Below are positions 11,906 through 24,200 of a stretch of 64,000 nt of DNA, one piece after another (the stretch's first letter is position 1; each line of letters starts with the position of its first letter). This DNA comes from Numida meleagris (taxonomy: Eukaryota > Chordata > Aves > Galliformes > Numididae). The notes under the pieces were generated by a model, which saw only the letters and a program-made list of their open reading frames with translations, did not search any database and was not told the DNA's origin. Made by a program: the position numbers and the translations under genes. The stretch is taken from contig NC_034415.1 in assembly GCF_002078875.1 (NCBI RefSeq), forward strand, positions 24,157,381 to 24,221,380, given 5' to 3'.

Positions 11906-14900
11906 CCCCCAGACTCTGTCTAGTTGTCTGCATTTCTTAACGTCAGGAATCCTGGCATAGTATAGTCAAAACCCACAAAGAATGGCATATTACTTACCAC
12001 AGATTTTCACTATGCATGAAAAAAATCAAGCATTTCTGTAAAGTAATTAGTTTGAGCATTCATTACACAGAATGCTTGCGTATTGCTACTGGGAACAGAA
12101 ATGACAGCCATCACTTGAGTCAGCCAAATATTACTTCTATCAGTTATTCAGTGGAGTATTACCTGTGCTTCACACAGGCACTGCATCGGCCAGTGCTGCA
12201 CTGCTTATCCCCAGAAATCCTTCAAGCACTGTAAGTCTAGAATTAAGGATAGTGGGCATATGGGATTCAAGATAAAAAAAAAAAACATAAAGCAAAGGCA
12301 TGTATGTTTCGACAGACAAGAAACATACTCAGAGTAAGGCTGATCAGCTCCCTTGTGCACCTCTCCTTTCAGAAATTCACTGCAATTACTACATTTAATG
12401 CAAAGACTCTGTAGCAATTAAATGTATGAGACACCACCCCTGATATTTAACAGATTAAACTACCATGCAAAAGTGTAAAGCCACACAGACACGACATGCT
12501 ACAGACAAAATAAGCTAACGTTATCAAAATGTAAATACTTGGATAAGGGAAACTGTGGGTTGGATTTTGTTTTGTCTAAAACTGTCAGACATGCAAATCA
12601 AAATCTGTACGATTGATAAAACAGTTTAGTAGCTACTAACTTTGCTGTAGAAGATCTGAATCTTTCCTCTACTTGCAACTAGAAACAATGAAATTAGAAC
12701 TAGTCAGCATAAACCAGTTTAATACTAACAAAAAGTTTAGATCCTCCTCTTCTCTACACACTACATCACAAACGTGAACGGTAAACTAAAACAAATTATT
12801 TACTGTTTGTGTCTCAAGTTAATAAACAACTGTAAGAAATGATTAAGTACTAAAATTTACCATCTGCAACTTCTGCTATGTAAATTACTCACTGCACACT
12901 ATTTTGTAGTTAGACTCGCTTGTTAGTATATTGTCCACAAGTCCGTTTTCAAAAATTAACTCCCTTGGGCAACAGAAAGCAACTGATGTACCTCCCCATT
13001 TTCTGACAATCATCCAGAGAATTCAGTTAACTCCAGTAGCTTTTACAGATTTGAATATTATGTTATTGTAGCATTTACTTAGAAGTTACGCAGCAATCAC
13101 AGTTCAGCCTAGTTTCTCGGGACACTCGGAAGCATGAATTGAACAGACTGAACATTTGAAACGTGGAAATAATAATTGTAACTAGGCCTCGATTTTCATC
13201 AAGATCCTGGCTTAAAAACTGAGTAACAGCTGCCACATCTTCCCTGTCCGTGCTGCTGCCTATGAGCTAAGTGAGATTCCTTTTGTTTCAGTCCATAACA
13301 TCTGGGCTTATTTCAGTAGTTCTGACCAATTTCATCTTCAGTGAAAGTCTGTGAAACTGCAAATGTTAGAAAATGAGCAAAATAAGATTCTACCATTAAA
13401 ATGTAAAATTACACTATAATCTCATTAAGGATTCCCATAGAAATCCCACTCTTTTAAGGTACAAAACAACAAAAAAGATACTTATAGAGTCTTTTAACTA
13501 ACTGTGAAAATAAGAATTTAATAGAGGCAGAGACTCAGAACAAAGGTCCAAATCACCCAGGCTCCTATCTCCAGCAGTGGCAATGCTTTGTAGCTATGGA
13601 AGATGGTAAGAGCAGATAAGCGTGCGGTGAGACTGACCAGGTGTGCTTTCCAAACCTCCAGTGACTTGCAGATCAGAAATTACCTGAGCCTGTGTTTCAT
13701 TGGTGTGACATGTTTCTAGTCTGGACTTCAAATGAATGTGTAAAGCACATTCCAGACTTTTCCCTTCATACCACCACGGTTGGAAACTAGCCAGGGTGGG
13801 CTAGAGCTTTCCCCTGATCTTTGAGACTGTTTTTTCTCCCTGCTGATACCAACCCTGGGAAGCTGCAGGAGGTGGTGCTGTGAATCTAGGTCTCACTTCA
13901 TCTGAGGATCAGATGTGGCTGCATTATGCACATGGGCCTGCTAGTTCACATGCTGCTGAAGCAATCTGACAGCTGCAAAATAGCAAAACATCCATCTCCT
14001 CTCTAAATTTGAGGTCTAAATGCTGACCATGATTTTTTGGTGATAAATTTGAGTTTACTCTGCAAATTCTGGTGGCTACCTGTTTTTCTTCTATTAAATC
14101 AATTTTCTGCTTGTTTCTTCATTTCTCATAGAAGAGAGGGAGTTGAATAAGAGGTAAAAAATGTTCCTGCATTTTCACTTTCATCAGAACAAGAAGGAAG
14201 CAAATCCTTTAAGCGTATTTCCGTTCTCAGATAAGAAAAGCCTTCTCCAATTTTCTGGTAGGATAAGATTTGCTACCTTTGTCTCCTAATCCTTATACAA
14301 TAAACAGCAATTGTCAAGAAAGGTCTTTTCAGCATTCCAAAATCAAGAGGCATTAGAGGAGGAATTATATTGCATATAGGGCCCTTCCTACGTAGAAATC
14401 ACTCGGTGTGATTCTAGATTTAAGGAACAACAATTTGGCCTCAAATTCTAGATTTGAAATGCAGAAGGGACCAAGAATTCATTCTGAATTGACACAACTG
14501 AAACTTAGTTTCAGCAGATACTCTGCTAGCTATGGAATAAATTGAATAATAGTAGTACTCACGGGATAGAGCTCATTCTACCTACTTGTATTTTATGATT
14601 GATTGTTCAGTTCTAGATCTCCTTGACTACCCTTTTATCCTCCTTTTCACTTCATCAGATTTCCTACCTAGTACTCTAAAAATTAATGGACTCAGATTTA
14701 TGCTTCTCTACTATTTGGTTTTGCCCCTTGACAGAAAAAAAAAAAAAGGAACAAGAGATAAGACTGCGTACCAGACACTGTGGACACTCTTCATATCAGC
14801 CTAATAACACGCACATATTTTGGAACCTACTTGTATATGTATGTATGCTAGTTTTAAAAACATTGATATTACAGTATCGATCAATAATAAATAAATGCAT

Positions 14901-17900
14901 TGTATAATGAAAAAAGAAACAGTCCTTCTTGAAAATAAACAAAATATATAATACCCATGATTAGGAATAAAACTGTTCAGAATATTAAACTCATTCTTAC
15001 CTCTTCCTTGTTAAATTTGCAACTCATCAAACCCCTCTATACATAGCCAAAATTTTGTGAGCAAACAATGCATTTATTGCACACTTGCAAAACACGTTGA
15101 CTAGAGAAGCAAATAAGCTTATTTGAAACGTATTGATAGGCCAGACACTATGAAAAGAGGTGGTGGTGGGAAAGCTTTGGGAAAGGAGATTATGCTTATT
15201 TGCCTTTTTGTGCCAGTAGGCCGCATACTGAAGCGGCAGGGAAGTAAACATTCCAGTTGCAGAGCATTCCTCTGTATCTTTTCTAAGTCTCTGTGGAGAC
15301 TAGAGTAGAAATCACTTATTTGCGGTTGAGAAAATAGCATGGACTGCTGCATTAAATTTTAAATAAATTCTGCCCACAAGATGATAGGATGCTTAAATCA
15401 AATGCTGAGACATTACCCATCTGAGCAATGCATTAGGGGCATAAAACGTGATTCAGCATGCTGTGAACTCTGAACTCCAGCACTCAGCAAAGATACTGGG
15501 CCTGTTGCTCTCAGAACTAAATTATGTTTTGTTGTAGATTTTATAACAAAATAAAACTAAGATTACAGTGAATCATTCTACCTGCAAAATTCATTCCAGC
15601 ATTTGTCTAATTGCTAGACTGATTTCTAGATTTTAAGAGCTCAATCTACTTGCAGATGAAAAACAGCTCATCTTTCTTCAGTATAAAGGCAAGGCAAATT
15701 TCCTCATTCTTTTGGAATGGATTTATAGTATATTTAAGTTACAGATAGTTAGAAAGCACTTTCTATATTATATTTGTGTTGCTGTTAATACCTCCATCAC
15801 TAATCACTGAGAGACCTCAGGTGTAACATGGACACATGGAGGAATTCCTTGCACTCCGCTGTACAAAAGGAATGCAGAAGGTACCCACGTGGTAAATGTA
15901 AGGGCAAAGCCTCTCCACAAGTTCAGAAATATCTTCCTGAAGAAACGTTGAGCCCTAAAATGTCAGCTGACACCTCCTGCAACTCCAAGATAACGCCACG
16001 GCAAACTGCTCTGCAAAACTGTAATCTAGATTTACTCTGAGTCCAGACCGAAATTAAAGTTATGTTATTGCTATAAAGTTGCTTGAATTCATGACGCCCT
16101 TAATATGTGCTTCTCTACAGGCCTTGTAGTGGGATTTGGTCATCAAGTGAGTCACACAAATTGCTTAACTGCATGTCATCACACCCCATCTCTAACACAT
16201 ATTGCAACATCTGACAGACTTTTTCTTGCCCAGAGTCAGGAGTCAGATAGGTGAGGCAGCTGCCTTTTTGAGGGATAATCCTCCATAAATATTGCACTGT
16301 TAAACACAAAATAAATCTTAAGATTCAGATTCATCTCTATTTCTGCTTCAAATACAAGAGAGAATCTTCATCCCTTTCTTAAATGGCACTATATTCTGAC
16401 TGAACACATTCCGTGTGTTTTCTGGAAACAGCTCCAATATTGTAATATTCCCAGTGCAGCTGCAAATGTGCAACAAAAGGACAAGCATCTGGACAAGCTC
16501 TAAGTAGAAACAGAACAGGGATTCTCAAGCCCAGTACTTTATTCCATTCAACTTGCTGTAATTTGCAGTCTCTTTGAAGAGTCAGAAAGGTCTGCTTAGC
16601 CCTAAGCAATGTTCTTCATCCATGACCTAGAGGAATTTATGACAATTCATTTAGATGAGAGAAAAATAAGATGAAAATAGACAAGATCGGGAAATTCTAT
16701 TGCTAATGGCTTTTATTAGCTGGGACCATATAGGAATAGTGGGAAGAAAGGCCCAAGATAGAACTATTTGTTTACCTCAGAAAGATAAGAGAACCAGCTA
16801 CTGTCTTCTCGACATTTTAAATGATCATTTTTTAATAAACACTTGTATTAAAAACAGTGACAGCATAATAAATCTATTGAGAAAATCTATTTATGACAGT
16901 CCTTACTGGCACACTCAATTTAATTATCCTGTTATAAAAATGACTGCTTGTAGGGTAAAGGTGATTCTTTTCTATTTATCTTCCTCTCCCTAATCCTCTG
17001 AAACAAACATAATTTTGAAGAAATAAAATAAACAATGTTCAGGTTTTGCTATTGTTTCTCTTCTTAGTGTAGCTGGCATATGCACAGAGGGACCAGAAAA
17101 TGTATTTACAGAACAGCAGCAGGAAACCAAAGATGACACAGAAGGCTTCATCTTCCACTTAATCATAATTTATTAGCACATTTGTAACACATAAATCAAA
17201 TGGAGATTTTTTTTTTTCCTGAAGGTAAAAATAAATGACATTATTTGCTACCAACAGGTAGAAAAAGAATCATCCACCACCAGGCTAAAATTACACCATC
17301 AGTCTTAATAACAATGACTACGTTTATCAGCAGTTGAGGCAATGACCCCATAGGGTAAGAAACATAAAATGAAACTATCAGCCCGTTCCTGAAGTGGTAA
17401 AGGAAACAAAACGTCATTTGTTCTGTCCTCAAATGGCTTCCTTATGTTCCACAGAACCCCAAGCAATTGCAGCTGTCGGGAGAAGCCATTGCTGCTTTCA
17501 CTGACGCTAGTCACACTCCAGACACCCTTAAGGAAAACCACAAGCCACACAGCTCCATCACTGAGGTTCTTTAAAGTTACTTCAGCTATAATTTGGGGGC
17601 AAATTTACAATAGAAGAGTATTTTCCCCCTCAAAGCATCAGCCTTTCCTTCAGTGTATTCCTCCTCCTCAATCCCTTTAATCTGGTTCTCTGGTATTTAT
17701 TGTAAATGGGCAGCATCTTTCTCTTTCCTAGAAACCATAAACTGTAACGGCCAAAAAACCAGATGCAATTTATTTGACAAGCTTGGGCAAAGGAAAAGAA
17801 GAAAGAAGAAATGAAAAAAAGTAGAGGGGAAGTTGAAAAGTCCTGGAAAACATAGTAAGGATCAGGCATATCTGAGGTTTTGCCCTGCATTCCTGCTGGG

Positions 17901-19031
17901 GCAGTCTGAGTACCCCAGAGACCTAGCCTTATCTTTGTGGGCTAAATGTTGTAGCTGGGACACCACAGCAAAATGACTCAGTCGAGGCCTCCAAGGGAAT
18001 GACGCTGGGCAAGATTCTGAACTGATGGAGCCGTGTGTCAAAGGCAGCACAAGGTAACAGCTGCTACCTTCCGTCCAGCTCTGCCGATCTCTGTGGTACG
18101 TAATCCTCTGGGATGACACTAAGAACTCGGTGTTAAAGACAGTGACATACTGGTCTAATTCAAGTTTTGCAAAATATGGAGAACATCAGAATAAAACTGT
18201 CTATAATTACAAAAAATAACAGCTCTTTGTAACTCTTCCAAATTGGATACAGACGGAACACTCTAGGGCAAACTAAATTCTTCTGTTAAGGAAGTAACTT
18301 ACTAACTTCTATTTCAAGTAGTTTATTCAAAATTGGTGGTGGTGATGATGTAATATATAGAGTATATAATGCAAGTTATATCACAGCTGGGGCTGATTTC
18401 TGTTTGTTGATTAAAATTATGACACCGATCTCTCAAAACCATTTGAATGGACACTTAGAATTGACTTAAAGGAGCTAAAAAAAGTCTAATCCCTCCAACA
18501 ACACCCTTATGATCCATGTTCAACGTACACTGGAATAATTTAAGATTTGCAGAAGACACATCATCCTTGTACGTCAAGAAAGTACTTAAACTGTATGAGA
18601 ATGTATCCTGAATGCTCATTACAAACCACAATTTCATATGTATTTATTACAATTTTCTTTTTAAATTAAAAACAATGATTTTCCTATCTTTGCCAAATTA
18701 CCTAAAAAGAATACCCATGCTATATTTTTAAATATATTTAGATACATTCTAAAACTTCTCCATTCTCTGCAGGGCTTTTATTAGTTAATCCGAGCTAGAT
18801 AAAACACACGCTTTATTTTTTTCTTTTTTTAAGACGAAACATTCCAAAGACTTGCCTTTGCTAGAACAAAAAAAGTCAAAGAGAACAACGAACAAATTTC
18901 CAGTGTATGGTGAAGTTTAGCAATTTCAGCCTCTGGCAAACCAAGGTAAATAGAAAGCCCTTCTGTTGAATTTCTCATTGAGAACATTCTGCCTACAGAC
19001 AGCCCTCTCACAGTTAAGCCAAGGGTTTCTG

Positions 19032-19053
19032 TTTTTTTTTTTTTTTTTTTTTT
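19032..19053. repeat. T22 homopolymer
   Basis: An uninterrupted run of 22 T. It may be the reverse complement of a poly(A) tail, but no retroposed body is recognisable next to it. Confidence 0.85.
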
Positions 19054-20597
19054 GCATACTTTCAACTTTTGTGGCACAAAACAGTGAAAGTTGCGATCTG
19101 AGATAAAGCTCCAATCCAGCTAAAGCTTTAAATGGTAGTACTAGTAATGTTCTGGCACCATCTGATGTTTTTGTTTTGCTTGCCTGGGTATAATCTCTAG
19201 GCAGCCGTGCTTTGTTTAGTCAGTGAAACTAAAGAAAATGGACTACTGAGGTCATACACAGTCTGGAAAAGACCATTATCAAAATGAGCAAACTGGGCTT
19301 CAAGACAGACTCACACATTAGCTAGATTAAACTGGTAACACCACGCATAAACACATCATCAGGTGACAATAAGGGGCACTTTAAAGTCAAAACTACGAAC
19401 TCCACTTGGTAACAAACTAGTGAGCAATGTGGTATGTGAAATGGGAGGGTGAATTAGAAATAAGGAAGCATTTCTTCTTTCTGGAAATCAAACACAGAAA
19501 CTGCCTTGGACTGATTATTTTTCACAACTGAGGAAGCTGGGGTGATTTTTCTGTTAAAATTAGTTTAATTTGGTAAACAAGTGCAGCATTGTAAGACACT
19601 AGATTCAATTCAGCCCTACATTAAAGAGCTCTTTATACTTAAATCACATTAAAAAAATTGCTTGGAAATAAATAATAAAAAGGTTATTCCCTAAATATTG
19701 TAAAGTTCACTCAACAAATACAAGCACCATCTCTGCTGCTATGTTGTCAATCCCTAGGGAGGAACATGAGTATCTCTATGTCAAGAGTGTTTGTGCTAAA
19801 GCACAGCAGAAGTTACATATTTATGCTGAAGTGGAGCAGTGCCAAAGAACACGCCTTGCATTTAACAGGAGATTTACCATTGTTCACAGCTTCAGAGAAA
19901 TTCATTCCACATTCTTGGATCAGCCGGCAGGAAAGCTGTGTCCTGTTTCTATCAGCCTTACCCTTACAAGGTGACTCTGATGCCAAAGAGTGCGATTTTC
20001 ACCTCACACCCTGAACACTTTTACACATGCTGGTCGTGGAGATCTGGGCACTTGGATTTGACCAGTCAGTCCAAGAGGTCAAGCAAACTGAGAGGCACGG
20101 GGACAAAAAAAAAAAAACAACAGCAAAAGGAAAGCTGACAGAAAAACGGCCTCCACAACTCTGTTCCCCCCACCCAAGCACCGGAGCGTCACGCCCTTAC
20201 CACACAGCCCACCCTCGCACCTCGCCCTCTGCCTCCCGAGGCTCAAGGGGAGGCCCACTGCCTCAGGGCCACGCTAACACTCACAAATCCAAGCTCCCTG
20301 TCTCTCTTCACACTCCACCTTCCCGCTCTCCTCACAGCGCCCCGCCCGCCCGCAGCCGGCGCCTCACGACACCCCGCCGCGCCACAGCGGTTGCAAGTTC
20401 TCCCGCCTTCTTCCCGCCCCAACAAGCGGCTCGCGGGCTCGCTGCGCGCGCAAGCCCCGCCCCTCTCCCCGCCCCGCCCCGCCCCCCGGGGCTGTGTGGC
20501 TGCTGGCCCCGCCCCTTTCCCTCCTGGCCGGCGCCGTGTCTTTCCCCGCTCCCCTCATCGCACGGGCGGTGCGCGCGGCGGTGCCGGTTCGGTGCCT

Positions 20598-20606
20598 AAG
20601 ATGGCG
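20598..20606 (+). promoter_or_regulatory. OSBPL9: YY1-type motif over the start codon
   Basis: AAGATGGCG matches the core of the YY1 consensus, which often lies just after the start site of CpG-island genes and can include the ATG itself. This suggests a very short 5' leader or a downstream promoter element. Based on motif only. Confidence 0.5.
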
Positions 20607-20711
20607 TCTATCATGGAGGGCCCGCTGAGCAAATGGACCAATGTCATGAAGGGCTGGCAGTACCGCTGGTTCGTGCTGGACTACAACGCCGGGCTCCTCT
20701 CTTACTACACG
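20601..20711 (+). CDS. OSBPL9: OSBPL9 exon 1 (coding part)
   Basis: Codes residues 1-37, from [12 protein letters not shown] to LLSYYT, the first strands of the PH domain. It ends ACG followed by GTGAGG, phase 0. The ATG was chosen because the family starts with MASIMEGPL. The same frame stays open upstream to about 20391, but without another ATG, and that sequence is GC-rich and not family-like. Confidence 0.95.
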
Positions 20712-21206
20712 GTGAGGGGCAGCGGCGGGCCGGCCGGGCGGGGAGCCGGGAGCCCGGCTGAGGCGCAGGGTGGGGGCGGGGAGGGGACGCGGGGCGGTGT
20801 GAGCGCTCGGGCGGCCAATGAGGAAGGAAAAGGCGGCGGGCGCGGCCAATGAGGTAGGAAGAGGCGCCGGGCGTGGCCAATGGGGTGGCGCTGCGGGGAG
20901 ATTTATCGGTGGGGGCGAGCGGCGCTGTTATTGTTGGCGGCCGGCGCGGGGGTGGGGGCAGCCATGGGGCGGGGCCGTTGGGCGGGAGCGGCCGTTGGTG
21001 CTGAGGGGCGTTCCCTGGCGGCCGTTGGTGGCTTCCTCAGAGCCGCGGTCTCGGGTGGTCTGGCACAGCTGCGGTACTGCTGTGTGCCCGGTTCACCGCT
21101 TCAGCTGCGGGGCACTTCCTGTTAGACGTTGACTTTACGTTTCCGTCGAGGGTTTCCCTTTTTTGAACACGAAGTGTGAGAGAAAACTGTGTCACAACGC
21201 GTTTCT

Positions 21207-21259
<53 letters not shown>

Positions 21260-24200
21260 TGTTAACTGCTGACTGCTACCGACTTGCTGGCATGTTCAGC
21301 TTCTTACGTAAAAATTGCATTGGTACAAATACTTTCACGGTATGACTAAGAGTAAAACTTCGGCTCTCTAAATCTGAATTTCCAGCTCTGCTAGGGAAAG
21401 GCTTAGCTCCCCAGCTCCCTGAGTTCATAACTCAGCATAAACCAGTTATAAAACCTAAAGCAGCGTTGTTTCAAAACTCTTGCTTTACCTGCATCTGGAA
21501 TATGATGGAGAAATAAAGGTGCCTTTATAGTTTATAGCTTTTTAATGGTTGTTCATATGTCAGCTGTTTGAGGTGAATTACTGAGAGAAGGTCCAAGGTG
21601 CAAAGTCTTTTTATGCTCAGCTGCAGAAATAGAAGCAGTCACTGATGTCTGATGAATGATAATTCCAGTTACGGCAGTGACTTTCCTTCTGTGGTATTTG
21701 TCAGTTTAATGAATGCTGGTTCTGAAATCTCATTCTTCCTGTGGTTAGATATCCCTACATAAACATTACACTTCTATTCAGTATAACTTAGAATGTACTC
21801 TGTTACTATAATGACTTTCAGTTCTCAGATTAAAACGTTCTTTTTTTACCTACCTGCCCTGCAAGTTCTACTTGGGATCAGAAAATCAAACCACATTCTC
21901 TGCTCTGTGTCTCTACCACTAAGTCCTGCAGTTAACCGTTCCTACAGAATGCTTTCTGTATCAGTCTGCAAAGTACTTCAGTTTTAGAATGGTAGTTTTA
22001 AAGATTGTGTTGAATAAGCAATAATAATTAGGAATGTTAGGAGTTTGGGACCTTTGTGTAGGAAATGGCCATTCAGAGATTTTGCTTGTGTTTCTGTGTA
22101 TGTGTGCTTGAATTTTGAAATAAAGGCTTACCTGTGTGATCAAGTACCTGCAGTTGAGCACTCTGTTCACTCTAAGCCAGTTTCAGTCTGAAGCAATACA
22201 GTCTTAGTTTGTGTGTGGGTGCATCTGCATGATTTTGAGCCTGAAACTAGCTCTTCCTGATGTGCGTAATGCAAGGGGTGGGGTATGTTGAGATTGTTTG
22301 CGCCTGGCTGCATAAGTGCGCACCTGGAAACAACTTGGCTGACAGGAAAGCTTACGGTTAACTCATCTGCTTTTACCTTCTTGTCACCTCTTACAGACTC
22401 CTTAGCCCATTTCAGTCCAAAAAGTTGTGCATGCGGGAACTTTCTCCAGCAGGTGCAAGTGGCAGCTAGCCTTTGGCAGAGGAGCTGTGGAAAGCTGCAA
22501 GGCCTTAATTTCTGATGCAGCCGAACTTTTTGCTAGAGAGAGATATCAAAGAGTAGATCTGTTCCTAGGCGTGTCCTTGCATGGTTGTATTTTATCTTCT
22601 TTCATAATAGTGTAAAATATGCTTCAGAAAAGTCTCCTTCATGCAGAATGAGCATTTAAACAGAGCTGCTGTACAGTAGTACTGCACCTAAATTAGTGTT
22701 GAGTAGTTATTAACCTAAATATGTTTTGAATACATACATGAGAAATGAATGTATTCAATGACATTCACATTCCTGACATGATAAAAAATTTCAAGGAGCA
22801 AGGCAAAAGTTTTTACATCAAGTTTGCTCTTTTCTACTTTCTTTTGGTGTAGTTTGCAGTTTGTGTTTGTACATTTCTCATCAATTCTCATCCTCAGTTT
22901 TGCTTATAATTATATTTGTGTACATTTTTTTATGAGTGATGTATTCTGGAGAGTATGACCTGGACTTGCCATCCAAATATTGATCATCTTTATATAGTTT
23001 AGCTCTGATAAATAATTTGTTTAGTAGCAGTAAATGGTTGTTGTTTTGTTGTTGTTGTCTTGTTTTTCTTTTGTTTTCATCTTAAGAAGAGCAAAATATG
23101 AAATAAATGACTGTATCCCATTTTGAATCGGTTTGGCCAATGGTTTGACAAATTATGTTTTATTCCTTTAACATTCTTTGATTTGTGAATCCCCTATTTC
23201 TCTTAGAGGTGCAGCAAGGCTGCTGAAGCACTGCATTTTTTTCAGAACATAGCTGGAGGCACTGACAATATTTTAAAGAAAAGTCTCCAAATAGATCATC
23301 TCTGCTGTCACAGGAGTTGTGAAGTTGTTCCTTAAGCTGGATTCCAGCTGAAAAATATCTTTCTGCTGATTTGTTTTTTCAGTGTTCGTTCTGTAGTTTG
23401 CTTTCTGCATGTCAGTGTGAAAACGTGTTGGCATTGTGCTGGCAGGGAGCACGAAGACAAAGAAATGGCTATGGAGGAAGAGGGAGGTGAACACAGTTTG
23501 CTTCTTGGTTGCGTTTTCTGTTAGCAGTGCTGTCTTAAATACACAACTCTAGCTGTGATTGCCCTTGGGAATCCTGTAGAAATAATCCGGAGAGCCCCTT
23601 GAGGTTGAAAGTCTGATTTAAAATTCTTGTTGCGTCTGTATTCTGTACATAAATATTTTAATTGTAAGGAAAGCTGAATTGGCATAGCTATGCCAACAGT
23701 GCTAAAAGCAAGGCCAGGATATAGGGAGGGCAGTTCCTTAAAGTATTTAAAACTTTGTCGCTATTTGAGCTATTGTTGGAACTGTTGCAGACTTTACAGC
23801 TGCCTTGAGTAGTGACTGAGGGCTGAAAGAAAAAAATACCAGCATAGTGTACATTTTTGGAACAAAAGTGGGTAGCCTCCAATCATTTTGTAGTTCTTGT
23901 ACCAGTGAGTTCCTAAAGAAGAGATTCGAGTGCGTAGATATTCTGTTGTTGATTCTGTTAGTTGTTTCATCAAAATACTTTTTAATGCTTAAACACTCTC
24001 AGGAGCAAAAGCTGTATGAAAACAGTTGGTAGGAGGAAGCAGTTGTGATGTTGTAACAGCATTTTTCCCCTTATGCTTTTGAAAGATTTCTGCTGCTTGG
24101 CAACTTCAGTGCTCTTTGTGGTGCCTTGAAGAACTGTTTGTGCAGTGTACAATCCAGATGTTAAGAAGGGAAGCTCAGATTTTGCCACGGTTTCATGACT

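Larger units (their letters stand above)
1621..20200. other. EPS15-OSBPL9 intergenic region
   Basis: About 18.6 kb of mostly AT-rich DNA between two head-to-head CpG-island promoters. I see a likely solo LTR near 7 kb, one old CR1-like scrap near 4.15 kb, an (AT)n patch near 11870 and a T22 run at 19032-19053. No exon chain, tRNA, rRNA or recognisable protein was found. The open frames here (for example 3416-3862 and 7023-7595, minus) have no recognisable family and no exon signals. In mammals a calreticulin-family gene or pseudogene lies between EPS15 and OSBPL9; I did not see its motifs here, but short exons could be missed by eye. Confidence 0.6.
20330..21130. promoter_or_regulatory. OSBPL9: CpG island, OSBPL9 main promoter
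   Basis: A dense CpG and GC-box stretch surrounds the OSBPL9 start codon. Upstream of the ATG there are repeated CCCCGCCCC Sp1/KLF-type boxes (about 20457-20498) and a GCGCGCGCAAG sequence like an NRF-1 site (about 20443). There is no TATA box, so several start sites between roughly 20450 and 20590 are expected. The island continues past exon 1 into intron 1, where three spaced CCAAT boxes lie. This promoter should drive the full-length, PH-containing form. Confidence 0.85.

Noticed and set aside
20027..20599. 190-codon plus-strand frame ending just before the OSBPL9 ATG
   Set aside because: Pro/Ser/Arg-rich GC-island sequence in a different frame from the OSBPL9 start; no family match.
20391..20600. 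Possible N-terminal extension of OSBPL9
   Set aside because: The frame is open upstream of 20601 but has no ATG, and the family starts at MASIMEGPL.
21163..21345. 60-codon frame with a poly-Phe stretch
   Set aside because: Created by the T48 tract in intron 1.
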